A program made the position numbers and the translations under genes. Of a DNA stretch of 64,000 nucleotides, positions 50,481-58,204 are shown piece after piece. Position 1 is the first letter of the stretch. Every line of letters begins with the position of its first letter. The stretch is from Catellatospora coxensis (GTDB lineage: Bacteria > Actinomycetota > Actinomycetes > Mycobacteriales > Micromonosporaceae), in the NCBI RefSeq assembly GCF_016862635.1, contig NZ_BONI01000022.1, forward strand, positions 1 through 64,000, given 5' to 3'. The notes below the pieces were generated by a model. That model was not told the DNA's origin and did not search any database. It was given only the letters and a program-made list of their open reading frames with translations.

Positions 50481-51323
50481 ATGACGATCAAGAACTTCTC
50501 CCTCGGCGGGGACCTGCCGGTCCGACGGCTCGGCTTCGGCGCGATGCGCCTGGCGATGGGCACCTTCGACGGCCCGCCCAGACCTGCGGAGAGCGGCATC
50601 GCGGTGCTCCGGCGGGCCGTGGAGCTGGGGGTGAACCACATCGACACGGCCGGTTTCTACGGCCGGGGCGACGTGCGGGCCAACGAGCTGATCCGCACCG
50701 CGCTGACCCCGTACCGCGCCGACCTGGTGATCGCGACGAAGGTCGGCCCGCTGCCAGGGCCGACCGGCGCGCCGAGTGAGCAGGCGACGCCCGAGCAGCT
50801 GCGCGGGCTCGTCGAGGCGGACCTGCGCGCACTCGGGCTGGACCGGCTCGACCTGGTCTACCTGCGGGTCGGCGGGATGACCGGGCCGGGTGGCGAGTCG
50901 ATCGCCGAGCGATTCGCGGTTCTGGCCGGGCTGCGCGCGGAAGGGCTGATCCGGCACCTGGGGGTCAGCAACGTCGACGCCGTGCAGCTCGCGGAGGCGC
51001 GGGCCATCGCACCGGTCGCGGCGGTGCAGAACCGGCACACCGGTGAACCGGGGCTGCTGTCCGAGTGCGAGCAGGCAGGCATCGCGTACGTGCCGTACTT
51101 CCCGCTCGGCGGCGGGGCCCGCCCGCTCGACGCGGACCGGCTGGACGCCGTCGCGGCCCGGTTGGGCGCGACCACGGCGCAGGTGGGGATCGCGGCGCTG
51201 CTGGCCGCCTCGCCGTCGGTGCTGGCGATTCCGGGCACCGGCTCACTCGATCACCTGGCGGAGAACCTCGCGGCGGACCGCCTCGAACTCACCGATCAGG
51301 ACCTGGCCGACCTGCGGGGCTGA
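50481..51323 (+). CDS. aldo/keto reductase
   Basis: 280 residues of the NADPH-dependent (beta/alpha)8 reductase family. RLGFGAMRLAMG opens the barrel. The catalytic Asp and Tyr occur in HIDTAGFYGRGD, and Lys in VIATKVG. The usual catalytic His position reads LVYLRVGG, with Arg. GVSNVDAVQL and AIPGTGSLDHLAENL bind cofactor. ATG 50472 is an alternative start three codons upstream. Substrate unknown; probably under the divergent LuxR-type regulator. Confidence 0.87.
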   Translation: MTIKNFSLGGDLPVRRLGFGAMRLAMGTFDGPPRPAESGIAVLRRAVELGVNHIDTAGFYGRGDVRANELIRTALTPYRADLVIATKVGPLPGPTGAPSEQATPEQLRGLVEADLRALGLDRLDLVYLRVGGMTGPGGESIAERFAVLAGLRAEGLIRHLGVSNVDAVQLAEARAIAPVAAVQNRHTGEPGLLSECEQAGIAYVPYFPLGGGARPLDADRLDAVAARLGATTAQVGIAALLAASPSVLAIPGTGSLDHLAENLAADRLELTDQDLADLRG

Positions 51324-51330
51324 CCGGCCG

Positions 51331-51366
51331 CCGAGGCCCCGCCGTCGACTCGTGGCGGGGCCTCGG
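51331..51366. terminator. bidirectional terminator
   Basis: CCGAGGCCCCGCC and GGCGGGGCCTCGG form a perfect 13-bp stem with a 10-base loop between the converging reductase and peptidase genes. Confidence 0.65.
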
Positions 51367-51381
51367 CATGCTGCTACGGGC

Positions 51382-52929
51382 TCACTGCGGTGGGCACACC
51401 GTGCCCGGCGGCGGCACCACCAGGTTGATCAGGAAGTCGTTGACGTGCTTGTTGATGCAGCGCGTCTCCGGGTAGGCGGTGTGGCCCTCGCCGTCCCAGG
51501 TGAGCACGACGCCCACGCCGAGCATGTCGGCGAGCTTCTGGGTCTGCTCGTACGGCGTGGCCGGGTCGCCCTTGGTGCCCACCACCAGGATCGGCGGCGC
51601 CCCTTCGGCCTTGCCGGTCGGATACGGGTCGCGCTTGGCGGGCCAGACCGAGCAGGTCAGCATGCCCACCGCCAGCGGCGCGCCGAACAGCGGATACTTC
51701 TGCCGCCACTCCGACTGCAGCCGCCGGATCTCCTCCACGCTGGCCGGTTTGCCGTCGTCGGCGCAGTTGACCGCGGCGTTGGCGTCGAACAGGTTGGTGT
51801 ACTCGCCGTTGGCGTCGCGGTCGGCGTACGAGTCGGCCAGCGCGAAGATCGCCTCGGACTTGCCGTCCTGCAGGTCGGCCAGGGCCTGGCCCAGGTCGGG
51901 CCAGCGGGCCTGGGTGTACAGCGACGACACCACGCCCCAGAAGATCCAGCCGGCGGTGGCCTTGCGGCCGTCGGGGTTGCCGACCGGGTTGGTCTGGGCC
52001 TCCTGCATCAGCTTGTCCACGACCGCGCGGGCGTCGCCGTCGATCGGGCACTGGTTCTTGTTCTTCGCGCACCAGGCGGCGAAGTTGTCGAACGCGCGCT
52101 CGAAGCCCATCGCCTGGCTCTCCGACGACTCGATCGAGGTCTGCAGCGGGTCGACCGCGCCGTCGAGCACCATGGCCCGGATGTTCTTCGGGTACAGCTG
52201 CGCGTACACCGCGCCGAGCAGGGTGCCGTAGGAGTAGCCGAGGTAGTTCATCTTGCCCTCGCCCAGCGACAGGCGGATGGCCTCCATGTCCCGGGCCGCC
52301 TGCACGGTGGCGAACAGGCCCAGCCGGTCGCCGTACTTGGCCTTGCAGCCGTCGGCCATGCGTTTGGTCAGCGCCAGCGCATCGGCGAACTCCTCGGGCG
52401 TCACCGGGTCGGGCTCGCTGGCGAAGGTCGCGTCCAGGTCGGCGTCGGTGTAGCAGTCGACCGGGGTGGACCGGCCGACGCCGCGCGGGTCGAAGCCGAC
52501 GATGTCGAAGCGCCGGGTGATCTCCGCGGGCAGGCCCAGGGTCAGGTAGGCCGCGAGGTCCACACCGGACGCGCCGGGCCCGCCGGGGTTGACCATGAGC
52601 GCGCCGATGCGGTCGCGCTGGTCGGTGGCCCGGGCCCGCATGACCTCGATGTCGAAGGTCTGACCGTCGTCGGGCTTGTTCCAGTCCTGCGGCACCTTCA
52701 CCGTCTTGCATTCGAAGGTGTACCCGGACGGGGCCTTGCCCAGCAGGTCCGCGGCGATCTCCGGGCACAGCCGCCAGCCCGGCTCGGGGCTGACGGCGGC
52801 GGCCTCCGGGCGGCCGCCGAAGTCGGGCAGCGGCAGTATGCAACCGCTGGTGGTCAGTGCCGATGTCAGCAGCGCGACAGCCGCACCCGCCACCCTCTTA
52901 TTGAGCCTGAGTCGCACGAGCGTGTTCAC
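51382..52929 (-). CDS. secreted alpha/beta-hydrolase peptidase lipoprotein (tripeptidyl aminopeptidase type)
   Basis: 515 residues. The signal peptide ends at a lipobox-like LTTSGC (Cys ~30). The body is the actinomycete SlpD/TAP type: NPGGPGASG oxyanion region, FDPRGVGRS, nucleophile Ser in LGYSYGTLLGA, acid region VVGTKGDPATPYE, and catalytic His in GEGHTAY. A C-terminal TAP-like domain carries the Cys-containing LTCSVWP and ETRCINKHVNDFL. It probably trims N-terminal tripeptides outside the cell. Confidence 0.9.
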   Translation of the reverse strand: MNTLVRLRLNKRVAGAAVALLTSALTTSGCILPLPDFGGRPEAAAVSPEPGWRLCPEIAADLLGKAPSGYTFECKTVKVPQDWNKPDDGQTFDIEVMRARATDQRDRIGALMVNPGGPGASGVDLAAYLTLGLPAEITRRFDIVGFDPRGVGRSTPVDCYTDADLDATFASEPDPVTPEEFADALALTKRMADGCKAKYGDRLGLFATVQAARDMEAIRLSLGEGKMNYLGYSYGTLLGAVYAQLYPKNIRAMVLDGAVDPLQTSIESSESQAMGFERAFDNFAAWCAKNKNQCPIDGDARAVVDKLMQEAQTNPVGNPDGRKATAGWIFWGVVSSLYTQARWPDLGQALADLQDGKSEAIFALADSYADRDANGEYTNLFDANAAVNCADDGKPASVEEIRRLQSEWRQKYPLFGAPLAVGMLTCSVWPAKRDPYPTGKAEGAPPILVVGTKGDPATPYEQTQKLADMLGVGVVLTWDGEGHTAYPETRCINKHVNDFLINLVVPPPGTVCPPQ

Positions 52930-52955
52930 TCCCCCCGGAACGGATCCGCCCGAGC

Positions 52956-54020
52956 CTACGGGGTACGCAGTACCTCGTCGACGTTGAGGCTGATAGGACG
53001 GTCGAGCTGGTCATAGGTGCAGGACCGGGGGTCGCGGTCCGGCCGCCAGCGCTTGAACTGGGCGGTATGCCGGAAGCGGTCGCCCTCCATCGCGTCGTAG
53101 CCGACCTCGACCACGAGTTCGGGGCGCAGCGGTTCGAAGCCAAGGTCCTTCCCCCCACTCCATCGGCTTGGCGCACCCGGCACCCGCTGACCCTCCGTCG
53201 CCGACCCCCACGTGTGCTCGCCGGGGTTGCGGTAGGGCGCCAGCTCGTCCAGCAGTTCGGCCCGGCGTGCCGCGGTGAACGCCGAACTCGCGCCGACGTG
53301 GTGCAGGACGCCGTGCTCGTCGTACAGGCCGAGCAGCAGCGAGCCGACCACCGGCCCGGAGGTGTGGTACCGGAAGCCGGCGACCACGACGTCCGCCGTA
53401 CGCGCATGTTTGATCTTGAACATCAGCCGCTTGCCGGGGGAGTAGGGCATGCCGGCCGGTTTGGCGATGAGCCCGTCGAGTCCCGCGCCTTCGAACTCGG
53501 TGAACCACGCGCGGGCGGTGTCCGCGTCGGTGGTGACCGGGGTCAGGTGCACGGGCGGCTCGACGTGGGCCAGGGCCTGCGCGAGCAGTGCCCGGCGCTG
53601 GGCGTACGGCTGGTCCATCAGCGACCGGTCGTCCAGCGCCAGCAGGTCGAACGCGATGACGTCGGCGGGGGTCTCCACGGACAGCTTGTTCACCCGGGAG
53701 GCCGCCGGGTGGATGCGCTGGTTGAGCATGTCGAAGTCGAGGCGGGGGATGCGGTCGGCGTCGCGGCGGATGCAGACCAGCTCGCAGTCGATCACCGATC
53801 GCGCCGGGAACTGCTTGAGCGCCAGGTTCACGACCTCGGGAAAGTATCGGGTCAGTGTCTTTCCGCCCCGGCTGGCCAGCTCCACCTCGTCACCGTCCCG
53901 GAAGACGATGCAGCGGTATCCGTCCCACTTGGGCTCGAACGTCATACCCGGCTCATCGGGGATCTTCGACACCGGCTTGGCCAGCATCGGTTCCACAGGG
54001 GGGTTAACCGGCAAATCCAT
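52956..54020 (-). CDS. ATP-dependent DNA ligase (LigC-like)
   Basis: 354 residues. The nucleotidyltransferase motif I is EPKWDGYRC with the adenylated Lys (~31). Further motifs are VIDCELVCI (III), FEGAGLDGLIAKP (IV), MFKIKH (V), and the OB domain (VVAGFRYHTSGPVVGSLLLG, VVEVGYDAMEGDRFRH). Its size and isolation match the LigC class, which seals nicks in excision repair and backup end-joining. ATG 54020 is preferred; TTG 54032 would add four residues. Confidence 0.92.
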   Translation of the reverse strand: MDLPVNPPVEPMLAKPVSKIPDEPGMTFEPKWDGYRCIVFRDGDEVELASRGGKTLTRYFPEVVNLALKQFPARSVIDCELVCIRRDADRIPRLDFDMLNQRIHPAASRVNKLSVETPADVIAFDLLALDDRSLMDQPYAQRRALLAQALAHVEPPVHLTPVTTDADTARAWFTEFEGAGLDGLIAKPAGMPYSPGKRLMFKIKHARTADVVVAGFRYHTSGPVVGSLLLGLYDEHGVLHHVGASSAFTAARRAELLDELAPYRNPGEHTWGSATEGQRVPGAPSRWSGGKDLGFEPLRPELVVEVGYDAMEGDRFRHTAQFKRWRPDRDPRSCTYDQLDRPISLNVDEVLRTP

Positions 54021-54067
54021 ACCCACAGTCAACCAGCAAACCGCCCACCCCGCGCCGAACCTCCTGG

Positions 54068-54127
54068 TTGATCATGAACCTGTGGCACGGCTCGACGGCG
54101 TGTCGTGTCCACAACTTCATGATCACC
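54068..54127 (+). repeat. dispersed hairpin repeat family C, copy 1
   Basis: TTGATCATGAACCTGTGG and CCACAACTTCATGATCA arms enclose GGCTCGACGGCGTGTCG. It shares its structure with 56329-56388, 59895-59952 and 61783-61841; the loop orientation is the same as in copy 3. It sits between the divergent ligase and sigma-factor genes. Confidence 0.75.
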
Positions 54128-54201
54128 CAACGGGGGCGGGCTGCCGAGCAACCTGCGCGGCCGAAGGCGCCGTTTTGACGGCGACCGAGAGGGGTGAGGC
54201 G

Positions 54202-54711
54202 ATGCCGGACGACTCCGACTTCCGCGAGTACGTGACCGGGCGGCTCGACAAGCTGCGCCGGACCGCGTACCTGCTGTGCGGGGACTGGCATGCCGCGGAC
54301 GACGTCACGTCGACCGCGATCATGAAACTGATGCGGCGCTGGCCGCGCATCCGCGAGCTGGAGAACATCGACTCGTACGCCCGCCAGACGTTGCTGCGCA
54401 CCTGGCTGGACGAGCGCCGCCGGCCGTGGCGGCGGGAGTGGGCGACCGCGGTCCTGCCCGTGCGGGCCGTCACCGCCGCCGACCGGGTGGTGGACGAGCG
54501 CCTCGCCATCCTGGGGCACCTCGCCGCGCTGCCCGCCCGGCGCCGGGCGGTGATCGTGCTGCGCTTCTACGAGGACCTCTCCGTCGAGGACACCGCCGAG
54601 GTGCTGGGCTGCAGCACGGGCACGGTCAAGAGCCAGACCGCGCGGGCGCTGGACACGCTTCGCGCGGCCCTGGTCCCGGCACCCGACGACGCCGAGGAGG
54701 CGACCCGATGA
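54202..54711 (+). CDS. SigE-family ECF sigma factor (unfused)
   Basis: 169 residues. Region 2 is FREYVTGRLDKLRRTAYLLC, then WHAADDVTSTAIMKLMRRWP. Region 4 is LPARRRAVIVLRFYEDLSVE with LGCSTGTVKSQTARALDTLR. It has the normal free-standing SigE length, unlike the fused relatives at 37-47 kb. The stop overlaps the ATG of the downstream membrane protein, a probable anti-sigma partner. Confidence 0.9.
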   Translation: MPDDSDFREYVTGRLDKLRRTAYLLCGDWHAADDVTSTAIMKLMRRWPRIRELENIDSYARQTLLRTWLDERRRPWRREWATAVLPVRAVTAADRVVDERLAILGHLAALPARRRAVIVLRFYEDLSVEDTAEVLGCSTGTVKSQTARALDTLRAALVPAPDDAEEATR

Positions 54712-55403
54712 ACCTGCAGGAGATGCTGAAAGCAGCCGTGGCCGATCCGCCACCACCGGACATCGACCTCGACGCGCTGGCACGGCGCGAACGCCACAGG
54801 CGCCACGTGGTCCGCTGGGCGTCGTTCGGCGGTGGCACGGCGCTGGTGCTGGCGGTCGCGGTCGCCGCAGTGCCGCTGCTGGGCAGCCGGGCCGGCCTGC
54901 CAACGCCCGGCATCGGCCCGGAACTGGTCGTGCCCACCGTGCAGAGCACGCCGCGACTGCGTGCCTCCGAGACTCCGCAGCAGGCCGCGGTGGCCGCCCA
55001 CCTCACCACGGTGCTGCAATCGCTCGGGCCGGATCTCGGGGTCGGGCCGGAGGTGTCGTTCGTCGTCGAGCAGGGCGAATGGGGTGCAGCGCCGGACGGC
55101 CACTGGTACGCGGCCCGATGGAATTTCGACGGCGTGCAGTTGGCGGTCATCGTGCGGCGGGCGATGATTCCGCTGGAGGATGCCTGCGCCAAGAACGGCG
55201 CAGGCCTGTCCTGCCGGCGTATCGAGGAGCGCGACGGCTCGGTGAGCTACTTCGCGGAGGACGTCGACGGCGGCACGCGGCAGGCGGAGAACTACCGGCC
55301 GGACAACGTCGCGCTGATGGTCACCGCCACCGGCCCGGCCGTCTTCAACGAAGAGACGCTCCTGACGGTGACCCGGCTGGACGGCTGGTCGCTCACCGGT
55401 TGA
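54708..55403 (+). CDS. membrane protein co-encoded with SigE-type sigma factor
   Basis: 231 residues. A short cytoplasmic N-terminus (~1-40, LDALARRERHRRHVVRW) precedes one membrane helix (SFGGGTALVLAVAVAAVPLL) and a ~165-residue extracytoplasmic domain with two Cys (DACAKNG, LSCRRIE). ATGA overlap with the sigma gene implies a fixed ratio. It probably tethers or inhibits the sigma factor and corresponds topologically to the C-terminal part of the fused proteins. Confidence 0.75.
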   Translation: MNLQEMLKAAVADPPPPDIDLDALARRERHRRHVVRWASFGGGTALVLAVAVAAVPLLGSRAGLPTPGIGPELVVPTVQSTPRLRASETPQQAAVAAHLTTVLQSLGPDLGVGPEVSFVVEQGEWGAAPDGHWYAARWNFDGVQLAVIVRRAMIPLEDACAKNGAGLSCRRIEERDGSVSYFAEDVDGGTRQAENYRPDNVALMVTATGPAVFNEETLLTVTRLDGWSLTG

Positions 55404-55532
55404 GGGCCCGGTGCCACGGGCGCGCGGGCTGGACCGCTCGGCCGTGGCCGAGGCGGAAGCACGGCGGCAGACGCCCATCGGGCGCACCTGCCGCCGTGCC
55501 GCGAACTCGCGGGCCGCCGCGTCCGGTGACCG

Positions 55533-56273
55533 TCACGACGCCCCCTCCAGGGGCACCGGGCGCAGGCTCGTCTGTTCCTGTTCGAAGCGGAACTCGCGAA
55601 TGAAGCAGTCCCGGGGCTGGCCCACCGCGAACAGCACGCATTCGGCCACCGAGCGCGCGGTGAGCATAGAGCCGGCGGTACGCGGTCCGTCCTGCACGAA
55701 GTCCGGCGGGTACAGCGAGATCACCCGGATGCCTTCCGGGCGCAGCCGGTGCGACAGGATGCCGGCCAGCCCGGCCTGCGCGTGTTTCGCCGCGTAGAAG
55801 GCGGGATGGGCGGTCGAGCGGCGGTGGCCCGGCTCGCCGCAGCCGGAGACCAGGTTGACGACGTCGGGGCGGGCCGACGCCCGCAGCAGCGGCAGCAGGT
55901 GCTTGACCAGCAGGGTGGTCCCGGTCGCCGCGCCGCTGATCATCGACACGATGACGTCGTCGTCGGCGTCCTCCAGGCCGGGGCCTGACGCGTACGCGGC
56001 CCCGTTGTTGACGAGCACGTCGAGATGGCCGGTCCGCGCGGCGAGGGCTGCGGCGAACCCGCGTACCGACTCGGGATCGGCGAGGTCGCACCCGAACGCC
56101 TCGGCGCTGCCGGGCCCCTCGCGGTTGATCGGATCGGCGGTTGCCGCTGCGGCCGCGCTGTCCCGGGCGGACGCGTAGACGTGCGCTCCCCTGGCCGCGA
56201 ACTCGCCCGCGAGCAGCCGTCCGGTGTCACGTCCCGCGCCGGTGATCGCCACCCGCATTCCCTCGAACATCAT
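55533..56273 (-). CDS. short-chain dehydrogenase/reductase
   Basis: 246 residues. The Rossmann motif is AITGAGRDTGR (~9-19), a divergent TGxxxGxG. VLVNNGAAY is the NNAG-like strand. The catalytic Ser is in LVSGCG and the Tyr-x-x-x-Lys in FYAAKHAQAG. Substrate unknown. MMF gives two possible adjacent ATG starts. It is divergent from the first pectate lyase gene across a region holding repeat C copy 2. Confidence 0.9.
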   Translation of the reverse strand: MMFEGMRVAITGAGRDTGRLLAGEFAARGAHVYASARDSAAAAATADPINREGPGSAEAFGCDLADPESVRGFAAALAARTGHLDVLVNNGAAYASGPGLEDADDDVIVSMISGAATGTTLLVKHLLPLLRASARPDVVNLVSGCGEPGHRRSTAHPAFYAAKHAQAGLAGILSHRLRPEGIRVISLYPPDFVQDGPRTAGSMLTARSVAECVLFAVGQPRDCFIREFRFEQEQTSLRPVPLEGAS

Positions 56274-56328
56274 GCCCAGATCCCACCACCTCCACCGCGC
56301 TTGAGGTCAACCCGCCGCCCCCGCCGAG

Positions 56329-56388
56329 TTGATCATGAAGTTGTGCCGGTGACACGCCGTCGAACCTGCCCATAAGTTCATGATCAAC
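56329..56388 (-). repeat. dispersed hairpin repeat family C, copy 2
   Basis: TTGATCATGAAGTTGTG and CATAAGTTCATGATCAA arms with loop GACACGCCGTC, the inverse loop orientation to copies 1 and 3. It lies between the SDR and pectate lyase genes. Confidence 0.75.
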
Positions 56389-56458
56389 GCGGCGCGGCGC
56401 GGCCCACCGCGGTGCGGTGGGTTGCAACAAACCTGCACATGGGAGGGGTTGCGGGGAG

Positions 56459-56472
56459 GGAAAGCGCTTTCC
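56459..56472 (+). promoter_or_regulatory. LacI-type operator of the pectate lyase genes
   Basis: GGAAAGCGCTTTCC is a perfect 14-bp palindrome of the form bound by LacI/CcpA-like sugar regulators. It overlaps a probable promoter (CTATGCT follows directly) about 75 nt before the first pectate lyase ATG. Confidence 0.6.
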
Positions 56473-56546
56473 TATGCTCGCGGGAAACGTTGAGTTGCAT
56501 CGATGTTTCGATCTCTTGACGTCCCGATCTCGCGGAAGGAAGGCGC

Positions 56547-58193
56547 ATGAAGGTACGTTCCCGGCTCGCCATCGCCGCGGTGGCTGCCACAGTCGCGGCG
56601 GCGATGCTCCACGCGGGCACCGCCAACGCGGCCACCCTGTTCCAAGACGACTTCAACGACGGCGACTCGGCCGGCTGGACGACGTCCGGCGGGACCTGGT
56701 CCGTCGTCGCCGACGGCACGCCCGTGCTGCGGCAGGCGGGCACGAGTTCCGACGCCCGCGCCCGGTCCGGTTCGGCGGCTTGGGCGAACTACACGGTCAC
56801 CGCGCGGGTGAAGCTGACCGCGGTCAACGGCGCGAACCGGTTCGCCGCGGTGCTGGCCCGGGCGCAGTCGAACACCAGCTACTACTACCTGGCGCTGCGG
56901 ACGAACAACACCGTCGAGCTGAAGAAGCTGGCCGGCGGCTCGTCCACGACCCTGGCCAGCGCGGGGGTCACCGTCGCCACCGGGTCCTGGTACACGCTGA
57001 GCCTCACCGTCAGCGGGACCAGCCTGCGGGGCAGCGTGAACGGCGGGGCGGCGGTGTCGGCGACGGACGCCCAGTTCGCCACCGGGCAGGTCGGCGTGGC
57101 CACCTACAACGCGGCCGCGAACTTCGACGACGTGCTCGTCGCCGACGCGGGCGGGCCGTCACCCAGCCCGAGCGCGTCCGGCAGCCCGAGCGCGAGCCCG
57201 GGGCCGAGCAGCGGCCCCAGCGCGAGTCCCAGCCCGAGTCCGAGCGGGCCGCCGCCCAACCCGCCGGGGCCGGGGCAGCCGGACGGGTTCGCCACCGTCG
57301 CCGGATACGGCCAGGCCACCACCACGGGAGGGGCGGGCGGGCCGACCGTCACCGTGGACACCACCGAGGAGTTCCTCGACCACATCGCGCGCACCGGGCC
57401 GTACACGATCCAGGTGTCGGGCACGATCACGCTGCCGACCGGCACCACCGACGGCATGCACGACGTCAGCTCGGACAAGACGATCGTCGGCCTCGGCTCG
57501 ACGGCACGCCTGGTCGGCGGCGGCCTGAACATCGGCCTGCCGATCAGCGACGCGGTGACCTCGCCGCCCGCGAACGCCGTGCACAACATCATCATCCGGA
57601 ACCTGTCGATCAGCGGCGCGTCCGACGACCTGATCAACGTCCAGATGTTCTCGCACCACATCTGGATCGACCACCTCGACCTGTCCGACGGCGGCGACGG
57701 CGCGCTCGACATCAAGCGCGGCTCCGACCTGATCACGGTGTCCTGGAACAGGTTCCACGACCACGACAAGACGACCCTGGTCGGCCACGACGACGCCAAC
57801 GACGCGCAGGACACCGGCCGGTTGCGGGTCACGTACCACCACAACTTCTTCGACCGCTCCGACCAGCGCAACCCGCGGGTGCGCTTCTCGCCGCTGGTGC
57901 ACGTCTACAACAACTACTACTTCGACAACAGCTACGGCATCGCGTCGACCAACGAGTCCGGCCTGTTCGTGGAGGGCAACTACTTCTTCAGCGTGAACAA
58001 CCCGGGCCGGGTCGAGTTCAGCGGGCCGCTGGGCCGCATGGTCGAGCGGAACAACATCCTCGTCGAGTGCAACCACCCCATCGAGGTGCGCGGCACCGTC
58101 ACCGACCCGGCGACCTTCTACCCGTACACCGTGGACGACCCGGCCTCCGTGCCGGCGATCGTCCCGGCGGGCGCGGGCGTCGGAAAGATCTGA
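56547..58193 (+). CDS. secreted PL1 pectate lyase with N-terminal LamG/CBM66-like domain (1)
   Basis: 548 residues. The signal peptide ends near TANAAT (~29). A beta-sandwich domain (~30-200; FQDDFNDGDSAGW, NFDDVLV) and a Pro/Ser linker (~203-245) precede a PL1 parallel beta-helix. Motifs are IWIDHLDLSDGGDGALDI (Ca-binding Asp), VSWNRFHDHDK and QRNPRVRF (catalytic Arg). It cleaves polygalacturonate by beta-elimination outside the cell. AAGGAAGG just upstream supports the ATG; a LacI-type operator precedes it. Confidence 0.92.
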   Translation: MKVRSRLAIAAVAATVAAAMLHAGTANAATLFQDDFNDGDSAGWTTSGGTWSVVADGTPVLRQAGTSSDARARSGSAAWANYTVTARVKLTAVNGANRFAAVLARAQSNTSYYYLALRTNNTVELKKLAGGSSTTLASAGVTVATGSWYTLSLTVSGTSLRGSVNGGAAVSATDAQFATGQVGVATYNAAANFDDVLVADAGGPSPSPSASGSPSASPGPSSGPSASPSPSPSGPPPNPPGPGQPDGFATVAGYGQATTTGGAGGPTVTVDTTEEFLDHIARTGPYTIQVSGTITLPTGTTDGMHDVSSDKTIVGLGSTARLVGGGLNIGLPISDAVTSPPANAVHNIIIRNLSISGASDDLINVQMFSHHIWIDHLDLSDGGDGALDIKRGSDLITVSWNRFHDHDKTTLVGHDDANDAQDTGRLRVTYHHNFFDRSDQRNPRVRFSPLVHVYNNYYFDNSYGIASTNESGLFVEGNYFFSVNNPGRVEFSGPLGRMVERNNILVECNHPIEVRGTVTDPATFYPYTVDDPASVPAIVPAGAGVGKI

Positions 58194-58204
58194 GGGGGTA
58201 CGCC

